Shown here in pieces: positions 17,201 through 25,000 of a stretch of DNA of 64,000 bases (positions within the stretch are counted from its first letter, which is position 1; each line of letters begins with the position of its first letter). The DNA is from Pelosinus sp. UFO1 (lineage in GTDB: Bacteria > Bacillota > Negativicutes > DSM-13327), in the NCBI RefSeq assembly GCF_000725345.1, contig NZ_CP008852.1, forward strand, positions 4,973,001-5,037,000. The letters are read 5' to 3'. The notes beneath the pieces were generated by a model. It made no database searches. It worked only from the letters and a program-made list of their open reading frames with translations, and was not told the origin of the DNA. The translations under genes and the position numbers were made by a program.

Positions 17201-17351
17201 TGCCAGAAATTCTATGGGAACGGCAGTGGTAGGGGGTATGTTTACAGCTACAGCACTAGGAATATTCTTAATACCCGTTCTCTTTGTAGTGGTAGAAAAG
17301 ATAACCGAAAAAGTTAATCGATTACGTAAAGGGAGAACTATAGACGTATAA
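14214..17351 (+). CDS. RND multidrug efflux pump, HAE1/AcrB family
   Basis: The 1045-residue protein has the two-fold RND layout with 12 transmembrane helices and two large periplasmic loops. The start FFIKRPVFAIVLSIIITIIG is canonical for hydrophobe/amphiphile exporters. The proton-relay motif GLVVDDAIVVIEAVEHH in TM4 carries the Asp pair, and GLAAKNAILIVEFAK in TM10 carries the Lys. NLPIAQYPQISPP is also conserved. It should export drugs, bile-salt-like compounds or other amphiphiles by proton antiport. It completes the operon, and a terminator follows at 17381. The substrate cannot be told from sequence. Confidence 0.94.
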   Translation: MAQFFIKRPVFAIVLSIIITIIGVTAAVNLPIAQYPQISPPTVSISTTYQGANAEVIDQTVAQIIEQQVNGVEGMSYMSSTSTDSGSYSLNVQFESGINADTAAVQTQNRVSEATSALPSDVQTAGITTRKSSQDMSLIFNLYSDDDTYDVNFLKNYGSIYLLDQIKRVSGVGEVSEFGSDYGMRIWLQPEKMANLGVSITQVTNAITNQNIQAPAGAIGQMPEDSQQEFQYSTRIKGRLSTPKEFGNIIVTAKGDGSFIRIKDIARVELGSKSYTNASMVNGHTSAGFAVKLTSDANALQTIGNVKTVIAKASEKFPVGMQYKIVVDNTEFIRQSMIEVIKSFAEAMLLVLVVVFLFLQSWRATLIPMLAIPVSLLGTFAAFTALGFTINTLTLFAMVLAIGLVVDDAIVVIEAVEHHMRYSGLSPLDATKRAMSEVSGPVVAIAFVLASVFIPVAFFGGMMGILYKQFALTIAVAMALSALIALSLTPALCILLLKPYDSNAHSGMVGKFFEQFNHWFEGRTEKYGNGLIKVISKARLCMVLLVVLSLSIGGLYKLVPTSFVPDEDQGFYITSISLPEAASLNRTTAAMKEFLSKVSSQPGVANVMSITGLDLLGGGSKSSAGAMFVSLDSWEQRKSPQLLVGAQIGQTFMSGSHLPEGSVIAFAPPALPGLGMVGGLTLMLEDQNGGSLDDLDDVSQAFVTAAKERPEIGSISSNFKSDTPGYQFEVDREKAENMGVAVGDVFTALQVFLGGSQVNDFNEFGRTYKVIVQAETAFRSDINATRYLFVKSSSGAMVPLNTLIKPTSINAPATIVRYNGLKAVKISATQASGYSSGQAMTALEEVAKTLPSGYSYEWSGQSREERLSGSRTPIVFGMAITFAFLCLAALYESWSVPFAVLLTVPVGIFGAFLSQYARNLENSVYMQIALVMLIGLAAKNAILIVEFAKVRVDNGMDIVQAAIEAAKIRLRPIIMTSLAFIIGCVPLAVATGAGAGARNSMGTAVVGGMFTATALGIFLIPVLFVVVEKITEKVNRLRKGRTIDV

Positions 17352-17380
17352 ACCCCAATTTATTATTAGAGTAAGGCAAT

Positions 17381-17421
17381 AAGAAAGGCTTGGGCGATGT
17401 AAAATCCAAGCCTTTCTTAAA
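17381..17421 (+). terminator. terminator of the efflux operon
   Basis: AAGAAAGGCTTGG (17381-17393) pairs with CCAAGCCTTTCTT (17406-17418). Confidence 0.8.
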
Positions 17422-17477
17422 TCGCCTCTATAACACATAGTTTAATGGTTGTGAAATTTATTTAGCAGTGCCTTATT

Positions 17478-17512
17478 GCCATCTTTACCTTTTGGGGGTA
17501 GATGGCTTTTTT
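17478..17512 (+). terminator. second terminator hairpin
   Basis: GCCATC (17478-17483) pairs with GATGGC (17501-17506) and the inner TACC pairs with GGTA. T residues follow to 17512. It belongs to the same sequence family as the hairpins at 9088 and 11447. Confidence 0.75.
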
Positions 17513-17520
17513 AATAACCA

Positions 17521-17575
17521 AAAAATATGTATTTTGGGAATCTATACCTTTCGTTAGAGGTAATAATATTGAAAA
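17521..17575 (+). repeat. dispersed upstream element, copy d
   Basis: TTGGGAATCTATACCTTTCG then TTAGAGGTAATAATATTGAA matches copies a and b at most positions. It follows the terminator at 17478 at the same spacing as copy c follows 11447, so terminator plus element form a composite repeat. It lies about 190 bases before the CsgG-like gene. The rest of the 409-base gap is AT-rich with no ORF. Confidence 0.6.
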
Positions 17576-17760
17576 TCATCTATAATTGGAAAGCAAATGG
17601 AAATCCAAAGGATGGTGTTTTTTAATTAATACCACCGAGATGTATATTTCTTTTTTTATTTTCCCTGAGACTGCTTTCCTAGTTTAGTAGAGATAGTCAT
17701 CTTTAGGAAAATAGTAAAGTAATATAAAAAGTTATAAATTAAGGAGTTGTAATTGTATTT

Positions 17761-18651
17761 ATGTTTAAAAAATCAAAAAAAGTATCTTTTCTAGTAGTGG
17801 TTGCTCTTTTATGTTTTATGTTTTCTTCAGTAATGGTAGCTGGTGCCTCACCAAAACGTATTGGTATTACCAAATTTGAAACAAACAACTTTACAGTAAG
17901 GGTTCCTGGCGGCGGTCATTATGATATTGGGTTAGGGGCTACGGATATGTTAACGAACGAGTTAGCAAAAAACAAGAGCTTTGAAGTAATCGAGAGGGAT
18001 CAAATTAGGTCGGTACTCGATGAACAAGCTTTTGGTGCATCAGGTGCTCTTGATGATAGTACAGCTGCTCAAATAGGCAAGTTAGTGGGTTTGAAATATA
18101 TTGTATACGGAAAAATTCTTTCGGCAGGGGCTGAAGAAAACCGGACTTCTGTCATGGGTGTAGCTGTGAATCAATTAAATATAAAGGTACAAATTAGTGT
18201 TCGCATGATTGACTCTACTACAGGTTCTATCGTTTGGGCAGACCAAGTGGATGGGAATGTGAAAAAAAGTGGTGGAGCAATACAAGGGATTGGCTCGGTA
18301 CAGACCGGTGTATCCGCTAGTGTTTATGACGAAGCATTGGGAATTGCAATTAAAAAAATTGCCACTAATATTAGCAAGCAATCCCCTCTTGAAGGTTGTG
18401 TAGCAAAAGTAAGCGGTCGTAAATTGTATCTGGACATTGGTAGAGAGCAAGGTGTTCAACCTGGTCAGTCCTTCATGGTATACAAAGAAGGCGAAACAAT
18501 TACTAATGCCGCTGGCGAAGTAATTGGCGTAGAAAAAGGCGATATTTGTAAAGTTAAAATTTCGAGTGTAGAAGGACAAATGTCAGTGGCTACTATTGAA
18601 GGCAATGGTGCTGCTCTAGTTGAGCAAGGCAATAAGGTTCGCTCACTCTAA
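17761..18651 (+). CDS. CsgG/FlgO-like outer-membrane assembly protein with FlgT-type C-terminal domain
   Basis: The 296-residue protein has a signal peptide (about residues 1-30, ending VAGAS). A CsgG-like domain follows (about 33-205), with KRIGITKFETN, DMLTNELAKNKSFEVIERDQ and LVGLKYIVYGKI. The C-terminal 85 residues (EGCVAKVSGRKLYLDIGREQ and GVQPGQSFMVYKEGE) look like the C-terminal domain of the flagellar protein FlgT. CsgG-like proteins form or decorate outer-membrane pores; the FlgO branch belongs to the sheathed-flagellum outer ring. The ATG lies 14 bases after AAGGAG, a long spacing. It is first in a three-gene cluster. Confidence 0.7.
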   Translation: MFKKSKKVSFLVVVALLCFMFSSVMVAGASPKRIGITKFETNNFTVRVPGGGHYDIGLGATDMLTNELAKNKSFEVIERDQIRSVLDEQAFGASGALDDSTAAQIGKLVGLKYIVYGKILSAGAEENRTSVMGVAVNQLNIKVQISVRMIDSTTGSIVWADQVDGNVKKSGGAIQGIGSVQTGVSASVYDEALGIAIKKIATNISKQSPLEGCVAKVSGRKLYLDIGREQGVQPGQSFMVYKEGETITNAAGEVIGVEKGDICKVKISSVEGQMSVATIEGNGAALVEQGNKVRSL

Positions 18652-18676
18652 TTCTTGTAGATAGGAGGTGGCGGTC

Positions 18677-19774
18677 ATTAAAAAGAAATTTTGTTGCTGT
18701 TTGGTAATCGTATTTACATTATTGTTGTGTAATATAGCCTGGGCCAACAGCGTAACTGTTGAGGGAAATGGTCCAACACGGGACGATGCCATTCGTGATG
18801 CTCTTCGTATAGCAGTAGAACAAGCTGTGGGGGCATTAGTTGATTCGAATACAATATCGAACAATAATCAGATTATCTCAGATGAGATCTACGTCCATTC
18901 CCAGGGATTTGTGCAAGATTATCACATCATTAGTGAACAAAGTAATCGAGGATCTTATACCGTTTCAGTTAACGTTACTGTAGATACAGAACCCCAATCT
19001 GCTCTTTATAACAAATTGCAAAAGTTAAAGCTTATTGAGGTAATGCTAAGAGATCCACGAATTGCTGTTATTATTCCTGAATTTCACCAGGCATCGTCAA
19101 TTGCCAATTCTGCAAGTGAGACGGTAGTTATACAAAAACTTCGAGATGCAGGCTTTAAACATGTCATTGATGCTCGTCAATTACAGCATGTTCAGGAAAA
19201 TCAATTGGTTCGTGCTATTTTGGATGATGATTTTGAATCAGCCAAAGTATTAGCTACTACAGAACAGCTTGATTACGTAATTGTTGGTGAGGCGACGAGT
19301 CAGTATGTTGGTGCTGTATATAGCAGTAGTATAAAGTCCAGTCGTGCCCATATTTCGGCAAAGCTGTTAAAAGTAGATACTGGTGAAATAATTGCTGCCC
19401 AGGGTGCTGACGCAAGTGGTGCTGATATTACACCGCTACTATCATCTAAAAAAGCACTAGCTGCATCAGGTGAAAAAATAGGCAGTTTTATGGTTCGTAA
19501 GCTTATGGAGTATGCTGGTGATTCGAATAAAACAGTAACGATTTTAATTAAACGGGCTAGTTTTGACAAAATTAGTTCGATTCAAAATTCTTTAAAACGA
19601 ATTTCCGGTGTTCAATCCGTTACCTTACATTCTTATAATAGTGGAATTGCCCAAATTGATGTTAATTATACTGGAGCACCGAAGCTATTAGCAGATGGGC
19701 TGCAGCAGACAGAAGGCATTTCCTTAGATATTCTCGGTATTACGAATAGCTCAATTGAGGTAATACTTAGGTAA
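18677..19774 (+). CDS. FlgT N-terminal-domain protein
   Basis: The protein has about 365 residues with a signal peptide (KKKFCCCLVIVFTLLLCNIA, cleavage near AWAN). SVTVEGNGPTRDDAIRDALR and IAVEQAVGALVD then match the N-terminal domain of the flagellar H-ring protein FlgT, ending near residue 115. The remaining region resembles the CsgG/FlgT middle fold. I chose ATT at 18677 because AGGAGG ends eight bases before it. The in-frame GTG at 18668 overlaps the ribosome site itself. It is the second gene of the cluster, probably periplasmic, binding the flagellar basal body or an envelope machine. Confidence 0.65.
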   Translation: MKKKFCCCLVIVFTLLLCNIAWANSVTVEGNGPTRDDAIRDALRIAVEQAVGALVDSNTISNNNQIISDEIYVHSQGFVQDYHIISEQSNRGSYTVSVNVTVDTEPQSALYNKLQKLKLIEVMLRDPRIAVIIPEFHQASSIANSASETVVIQKLRDAGFKHVIDARQLQHVQENQLVRAILDDDFESAKVLATTEQLDYVIVGEATSQYVGAVYSSSIKSSRAHISAKLLKVDTGEIIAAQGADASGADITPLLSSKKALAASGEKIGSFMVRKLMEYAGDSNKTVTILIKRASFDKISSIQNSLKRISGVQSVTLHSYNSGIAQIDVNYTGAPKLLADGLQQTEGISLDILGITNSSIEVILR

Positions 19775-19821
19775 GTAAGTTTTTTGTAAAATCTGTTAAA
19801 AAATAGTAAGGGGTGTATTGT

Positions 19822-20688
19822 ATGGAAAAAAGGATTAAACTTTTATGTACAGCTTTTTTATTGATGCTGGTGAGTTGTGTTCTAGTTCCATCAGTGACTA
19901 TCGCTCAAGGGGGGAGAAGCATTGGATGGGATCAAGGAGCACAAGGTACTATTCAAGCAGTAGGTTTTGGTGTGCCTCCGAACAATGTTACTTCTTCCTC
20001 GCAAGGTCGCCTGTTGGCGAGAAGAGCTGCCATTGTCGACGCATATAGAAATTTGCAGGAAATGATTCAAGATGTTCAGATTAATTCTGAGACAACCATG
20101 CAAAATTTGGTGGCTACCAATGATGTCGTTAGCACAAAGGTATCAGGAATTATTAGGGGAGCGCGGATTGTTGAAGAAGTTGAAAAGGCTGATGGAACGT
20201 ATCAAGTTGTTGTAAGTATTAATATGTACGGACCTAATAGTTTGGGTGAAATTGCGTATAATGCTACCAAACCTAGCGAAATTCAACAATTCCCTGTACC
20301 CTCTACTGATTATAAGGGCGACCAATTAGCTGGAAATATAACAATCAACGGTACTGGCTATACTGGTGTTATTGTTGATGCCCGAGGTCTTGGACTAGAG
20401 CCTACTTTTTCTCCTGTGATTCTTGATGAAAATGGACGTAGCATATACGGTAGTATGTATATTAATGCTGATTATGCTATTTCCCAAGGCATGGTGGATT
20501 ACACGTCAACCTCTGATGCCCGAGAAGGTCAATCCCGGGCAGGGGTTAAGGCAATCGTAGTAAAAGCTATTCGGGTTACAGGGAACAACTGTAATGTAGT
20601 GATTAGTAAATCGGATGCAGATAGAATTCTAGCTGCAAATGAATCTACGGATTTCTTAAGAAAGTGCGCCGTAGTATTTGAAAGATAA
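19822..20688 (+). CDS. LPP20/FlgP-like envelope protein
   Basis: The ATG at 19822 (MEKRIKLLC) has AAGGGG eight bases upstream and gives 288 residues. A signal peptide ends near VTIAQG; the Cys residues in it do not form a clear lipobox. Residues about 50-115 contain ARRAAIVDAYRNLQEMIQ and later GARIVEEVEKADGTYQVVVS, typical of the LPP20 fold found in FlgP. The rest (about 140-288) is a beta-rich domain of unknown role. In Vibrio and Campylobacter, FlgP forms an outer-membrane-associated flagellar ring or basal disk. The gene closes the FlgO/FlgT/FlgP-like cluster and is followed by a terminator. Confidence 0.65.
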   Translation: MEKRIKLLCTAFLLMLVSCVLVPSVTIAQGGRSIGWDQGAQGTIQAVGFGVPPNNVTSSSQGRLLARRAAIVDAYRNLQEMIQDVQINSETTMQNLVATNDVVSTKVSGIIRGARIVEEVEKADGTYQVVVSINMYGPNSLGEIAYNATKPSEIQQFPVPSTDYKGDQLAGNITINGTGYTGVIVDARGLGLEPTFSPVILDENGRSIYGSMYINADYAISQGMVDYTSTSDAREGQSRAGVKAIVVKAIRVTGNNCNVVISKSDADRILAANESTDFLRKCAVVFER

Positions 20689-20734
20689 TATGCCGAAAAG
20701 TTAAGTTTTGTTATAGGTATATGATATTGAAAAT

Positions 20735-20775
20735 TTGAGCCGTCTTATCTTTAGAGTAAGACGGCTCAACTTTTT
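20735..20775 (+). terminator. terminator of the CsgG/FlgT/LPP20 cluster
   Basis: TTGAGCCGTCTTA (20735-20747) pairs perfectly with TAAGACGGCTCAA (20757-20769), followed by C and five T. Confidence 0.9.
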
Positions 20776-20856
20776 AATGTAGAAAGATTTGATTTATAGT
20801 ATAATAAATAACAATAATATACTTTACTGATTAACATGATTTAGGGGGCGGAGTTA

Positions 20857-21546
20857 TTGGTTAATATTTTGTTGGTAGGCGGCGGTAGAAGCGGCGTTGC
20901 AATATTAGAAATGGCGAATCAAGTGCCACAAATGGAGATTGTAGGTGTGGTAGATGTAAAGACGGACGCTGTAGCAATTAAGATGGCACAAAACATGGGA
21001 ATCCGTACATTTACTGATGTTCGAGATGGGCTAAAAATGCCAAATGTGAATGTAGTATTAAATATCACCGGAAACCAACAGGTCAATCGTTTGATTGAAG
21101 AAAACAAGACTTCAAATGTTAAAGTTGTGGACGACTTTATTACGGGTATGTTATACCACCTTATTAAATCTCAAGTCTTAATGAGTGAAGAGTTGAATGA
21201 GAAGGTTGTTGTTCTTTCTGAATCTGTCAATGAAGCTAAAAACCATATTAATAATACTCATGAAGTAATTGGTTTTATTAATAAAGTATCACAACAAACA
21301 AATCTTTTAGGTTTAAATGCTGCGATTGAAGCAGCGCGAGCTGGTGAACATGGAAGAGGATTTGCGGTAGTAGCTACAGAAGTTCGTAAGTTGTCAGAGG
21401 ATAGTGTAGAGGCGACAAAAAAGATAAATGACATCTTAGGAAATATTGAAGCTTCTATGCAGCATATTATTGTTGGGATTGAAGAAACTGCCGCGGTGGC
21501 GGAAAAGCATACGAAACGAGAATTGATTACGGGTGAAAAAATATAA
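20857..21546 (+). CDS. Rossmann-fold domain fused to a chemoreceptor signalling domain
   Basis: The 229-residue protein has no transmembrane segment. Residues 1-110 begin with a strand and the dinucleotide-binding loop GGGRSG (8-13), then VVDVKTD at the second strand end, as in Gfo/Idh- or homoserine-dehydrogenase-like NAD(P) folds. Residues about 115-229 are a short MCP signalling hairpin with the conserved tip [20 protein letters not shown]. This suggests a soluble chemoreceptor reading NAD(P)(H) or another nucleotide-linked signal and acting on CheA/CheW. The receptor hairpin is much shorter than in classical MCPs. The start is TTG with GGGGGCGGAG upstream. The gene is monocistronic. Confidence 0.8.
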   Translation: MVNILLVGGGRSGVAILEMANQVPQMEIVGVVDVKTDAVAIKMAQNMGIRTFTDVRDGLKMPNVNVVLNITGNQQVNRLIEENKTSNVKVVDDFITGMLYHLIKSQVLMSEELNEKVVVLSESVNEAKNHINNTHEVIGFINKVSQQTNLLGLNAAIEAARAGEHGRGFAVVATEVRKLSEDSVEATKKINDILGNIEASMQHIIVGIEETAAVAEKHTKRELITGEKI

Positions 21547-21556
21547 ATGAATAGAT

Positions 21557-21589
21557 GGAGCCTCCGAGTTTTCTCGCAGGCTCCTTTTT
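21557..21589 (+). terminator. terminator of the Rossmann-MCP gene
   Basis: GGAGCCT (21557-21563) pairs with AGGCTCC (21578-21584), with inner CGAG/CTCG, then five T. Confidence 0.85.
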
Positions 21590-21601
21590 AATGGAGGTTC
21601 T

Positions 21602-22879
21602 ATGAAGAGTGTTAAGGATCATCCGATCAAGCTATTACTACTGATAATGGTGTTAGTCGTAAGTCTCAGCAATGCAGTGAACATTGCTGAAGCGAAAGAA
21701 AAAGGAAAAGCCAAAAAAGAATTGGAAGTTGCTCAGCCGGTACCTGTAAGATTAGGAATTGATAGAATTAATGACTATATGCAGGTATTTGCAGGCAAAC
21801 GTGTTGGATTAATTACAAATTCTACAGGTATGAATAGCAATTTTCAAAGTACAGTAGATATATTATATGAAAAAACCAATTTGGTGGCCTTATATTCTCC
21901 GGAACATGGTATTCGGGGGGCGGTTAAGGCTGGTGATGCAGTCAGTGGTACGATTGATGAAAAGACGAAACTCCCTATTTATAGTTTATACGGTGCAACG
22001 AAGAAACCGACCCAGGAAATGCTGGCTGATGTTGATGTACTTGCCTTTGATATACAAGATGTAGGTGCCCGTTCCTATACCTATATCTACACAATGGCCT
22101 ATGCTATGCAAGCTTGCAAAGAATTGGGGAAAACCATGGTGGTTTTTGATAGACCCAATCCAATTGGTGGAATACAGGTGGAGGGCAATCTTATAAAACC
22201 TGGTTTTGAGTCTTTTATCGGCATGTATCCCATCCCGATTCGGCATGGGATGACGGTAGGAGAGTTGGCGAGATTATTTAATACGGAGTTTGGTATTGGT
22301 TGTGATCTAGTTGTGGTTGAAATGTCGGGCTGGAAGCGGGAGATGTATTTTAATGAAACCCACCTTCCCTGGGTTATGACATCACCTAATATTCCGACCC
22401 CTGATACAGCGCTATTATATCCAGGAACGGGCCTATTTGGTGGTGCTAATATTTCAGAAGGTGTGGGAACGACAAGGCCCTTTGAGCTCGTCGGTGCCCC
22501 TTGGCTTGATGCGCAAGAACTAGCAGATAAAATGACAGCAATGAAGCTACCTGGTGTTATTTTTCGCCCCGCTTACTTTGTGCCGCGTTTTGGCTTGTAT
22601 CAGGATACGGCTTGTGCAGGAGTGCAGCTGCATATCGTTGACCGAAAAGCATTTTTACCAGTCAAGACAGGCATAAGCCTGCTCTACACGATAAAAGAGA
22701 TGAGCGGTGATAAGTTCTCATTCCAGCGTGGCGCGAAGACGGAGGGGACCATGGATTTATCTACTGGTGATGATACTGTGAGGAAGGGGGTCTATTCTCT
22801 TTCTGAGTTGCAGGTTCTATGGGAAAAAGATGCTAGAGAATTTCAGGAAAGGTCTAAAAAATATTACTTATACAAATAA
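21602..22879 (+). CDS. exo-beta-N-acetylmuramidase NamZ family (DUF1343)
   Basis: The 425-residue exported protein has a signal peptide or anchor at residues 8-30. A mature domain with family hallmarks follows: GKRVGLITNSTG, LYSPEHGIRG (about residues 98-107), FDIQDVGARSYTYIYTM and DRPNPIGG. DUF1343 members such as B. subtilis NamZ release MurNAc from the non-reducing end of peptidoglycan fragments (GH171), so this one probably works in wall turnover or muropeptide recycling. The ATG has GGAGG seven bases upstream. The ribosome site sits immediately after the previous terminator. Confidence 0.88.
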   Translation: MKSVKDHPIKLLLLIMVLVVSLSNAVNIAEAKEKGKAKKELEVAQPVPVRLGIDRINDYMQVFAGKRVGLITNSTGMNSNFQSTVDILYEKTNLVALYSPEHGIRGAVKAGDAVSGTIDEKTKLPIYSLYGATKKPTQEMLADVDVLAFDIQDVGARSYTYIYTMAYAMQACKELGKTMVVFDRPNPIGGIQVEGNLIKPGFESFIGMYPIPIRHGMTVGELARLFNTEFGIGCDLVVVEMSGWKREMYFNETHLPWVMTSPNIPTPDTALLYPGTGLFGGANISEGVGTTRPFELVGAPWLDAQELADKMTAMKLPGVIFRPAYFVPRFGLYQDTACAGVQLHIVDRKAFLPVKTGISLLYTIKEMSGDKFSFQRGAKTEGTMDLSTGDDTVRKGVYSLSELQVLWEKDAREFQERSKKYYLYK

Positions 22880-22963
22880 GTAGGCAGATGTTTCCAATTG
22901 AAGCATTCTACTTATTGTTTCAAAAATGAAGTAGATTCAACTTTTTGTAACTGTTAGGGGGTG

Positions 22964-22998
22964 ACTAAGGCTTGGCATTTGCCAAGCCTTAGTTCTTG
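22964..22998 (+). terminator. terminator after the NamZ gene
   Basis: ACTAAGGCTTGGC (22964-22976) pairs perfectly with GCCAAGCCTTAGT (22981-22993) around a four-base loop. The tail TCTTGT is only moderately T-rich. Confidence 0.75.
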
Positions 22999-23115
22999 TA
23001 TTAAAGGGGGAAAGTCATTCGAAAAAAAATATGGGAAAATATTACATAAAGCTATTAAGAAAATATAGGAAACCTCCGATATATTTAATATATAGCACAC
23101 CAAAGGAGGGCGATT

Positions 23116-23265
23116 ATGATGATTACGAAGGTATCGTTTGTTTACCAAGTTGATACTCGAAGACATGAAAATCGGCAGCCCAAGGATGGAATGAAGAAGA
23201 AACAGCATAGTCTGTTTAAGGATATTTTAGAGAAAGCACTGGTTTGCCAAAAAAGCAAGATGTAA
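23116..23265 (+). CDS. 49-residue basic small protein
   Basis: The ATG at 23116 is preceded by AAAGGAGG at six bases, one of the strongest ribosome sites in the window. The frame runs 49 codons and is closed by a stop 11 bases before a terminator hairpin, so it looks like a complete transcription unit. The peptide is Lys/Arg-rich (MKKKQHSLFKDILEKAL in the second half) with one Cys near the end and no hydrophobic helix. I do not recognise a family. It might bind nucleic acid or a protein partner, but that is only charge-based inference. Confidence 0.6.
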   Translation: MMITKVSFVYQVDTRRHENRQPKDGMKKKQHSLFKDILEKALVCQKSKM

Positions 23266-23276
23266 GGGTATCGGGG

Positions 23277-23303
23277 ATAGAGCCTTTTGGGGCTCTATTT
23301 TTT
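23277..23303 (+). terminator. terminator of the 49-codon gene
   Basis: ATAGAGCC (23277-23284) pairs with GGCTCTAT (23291-23298), then a run of T to 23303. Confidence 0.85.
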
Positions 23304-23417
23304 CGTATAAGTATAGTTAGGTTATAGCAGGAATAATGATTGGCTTGATGAATAATAACAAGAATTAAACCCTATAGGATAACTTGTAGAACTGGATGGG
23401 AAAGAGGGGTGTGCAGG

Positions 23418-24968
23418 GTGTATTTGCGTATACTATATATAGACCGTATTGGAATTGTTCATGATGTTACAGGAATTCTAGCCAAGCGGAGAATTAATAT
23501 TATATCAATGGAATTAGAGGAAAATAAAGTATTCCTAGAATGCCAAAGCGTATGTGGGGATGAACGTAAAGAGTGCATTGAGGAATTAACGCGTATTGTT
23601 GGCGTGCAAAAAATAGAGGAAATCTCCTTTATGCCTTCTAAGGAAAAAACGGAGCAGCTCGATGCTATATTAACCTCAGTACATGATGGTATTCTGGCTG
23701 TTAATCAAGAGGGGATAATCACGCAATACAACCCGGCTGCGGCTCGTATTCTGAATTTGCCAATAAAGAAAGCATTAGGGCAGCCCTTAGGGGACGTCTT
23801 ATTTAAAAAACTACTCATACAGGAAACCTTACTAACTGGTAGTCACTATCATAATCGAGAAGTATATATTGAAAGCGGGGCTAGCTATTGTGTAGTTAGT
23901 ACCATACCCCTCAGGAATAATGGAAATGAGGTGGTAGGTGTTGTTGCCTTGATTCGTGATACCCAAGAGGTAAGGAGTCTGATGAATAATATGACGGCAT
24001 CCTTGCCAATGACGTTTGCTGATATTCCCTTTGCGAGTTCCATAATGGGACAGGTGGTTAATCAGGCAAAACGGTATGCTGCTAGTGATTCTACCATATT
24101 AATTCGCGGAGAAACAGGCACAGGCAAGGAGCTATTTGCTAGAGCATTACATAGTTCTTCTGCAAGGGCCAGTGCTGCCTTCGTGCCAATTAATTGCGCT
24201 GCGATTCCTGAAACTTTACTGGAAAGTGAGCTTTTTGGTTATGCCGAGGGTGCATTTACTGGTGCAGTTAAAGGTGGTAAGCCAGGTATGTTTGAATTAG
24301 CAAATGGAGGAACCTTATTCCTTGATGAGGTGGGGGAGATTTCGGCCCATTTACAAGTTAAATTATTAAGGGTGCTTCAAGAACACCGAGTAAGGCGGGT
24401 AGGTAGTACTAAGGAAGTAGAAATTGATGTACGGATTATTGCTGCTACCAATCGCAATTTGGAAGATATGGTAGCGGATAAAATTTTTCGTGAGGATCTA
24501 TATTATCGACTAAATGTAATACCGATATTAGTACCGCCTCTTAGAAAACGATTCGAGGACATTCAGCTCTTAGGGGAACTTTTTTTAAAACATTTTGCAG
24601 GAAAACTGCAACGTCCAGTCAAAGGGTTTTCGGCTGCGGCACTGGAACGTTTACAAGATTATAATTGGCCGGGAAATGTGCGAGAATTAAAAAACTGTAT
24701 TGAAAGAGCAGTTAATTTAGTTGATGGATCAGAAGTGCAGCCAGAGCATATATTTTTAGGAAGACCATCGGGCTCTCAGGCAGCACCACCTGCGGTACAG
24801 TTTGAAACCTATCAAACATTAGAAGAACGGTTAGCGGAGGTAGAAGTTGTTATTCTACAGGAAACCATGCGCCGTTTTCGTTCCTCTAGGCGCATGGGGG
24901 CCGTGCTAGGATTGTCCCATACTGCCGTATTAAAAAAAATGCGAAAGTATAATTTCCCTGTCAATTAG
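23418..24968 (+). CDS. TyrR-like sigma-54-dependent activator (ACT-PAS-AAA+-HTH)
   Basis: The protein has 516 residues from GTG 23418, chosen because AGAGGGG ends eight bases earlier; GTG 23409 overlaps that site. Residues 1-70 form an ACT domain ([19 protein letters not shown]), suggesting amino-acid sensing. A PAS domain follows to about 185. The AAA+ module shows GETGTGKE, the sigma-54 contact loop GAFTGA, and LFLDEVGE. A TyrR-type HTH ends the protein ([20 protein letters not shown]). It should activate sigma-54 promoters in response to an amino acid. Alanine dehydrogenase lies next, behind a -24/-12 promoter, and is its likely target. Confidence 0.9.
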   Translation: MYLRILYIDRIGIVHDVTGILAKRRINIISMELEENKVFLECQSVCGDERKECIEELTRIVGVQKIEEISFMPSKEKTEQLDAILTSVHDGILAVNQEGIITQYNPAAARILNLPIKKALGQPLGDVLFKKLLIQETLLTGSHYHNREVYIESGASYCVVSTIPLRNNGNEVVGVVALIRDTQEVRSLMNNMTASLPMTFADIPFASSIMGQVVNQAKRYAASDSTILIRGETGTGKELFARALHSSSARASAAFVPINCAAIPETLLESELFGYAEGAFTGAVKGGKPGMFELANGGTLFLDEVGEISAHLQVKLLRVLQEHRVRRVGSTKEVEIDVRIIAATNRNLEDMVADKIFREDLYYRLNVIPILVPPLRKRFEDIQLLGELFLKHFAGKLQRPVKGFSAAALERLQDYNWPGNVRELKNCIERAVNLVDGSEVQPEHIFLGRPSGSQAAPPAVQFETYQTLEERLAEVEVVILQETMRRFRSSRRMGAVLGLSHTAVLKKMRKYNFPVN

Positions 24969-25000
24969 ATAACAAGGTACATGACATAAATTTGCTTGTC

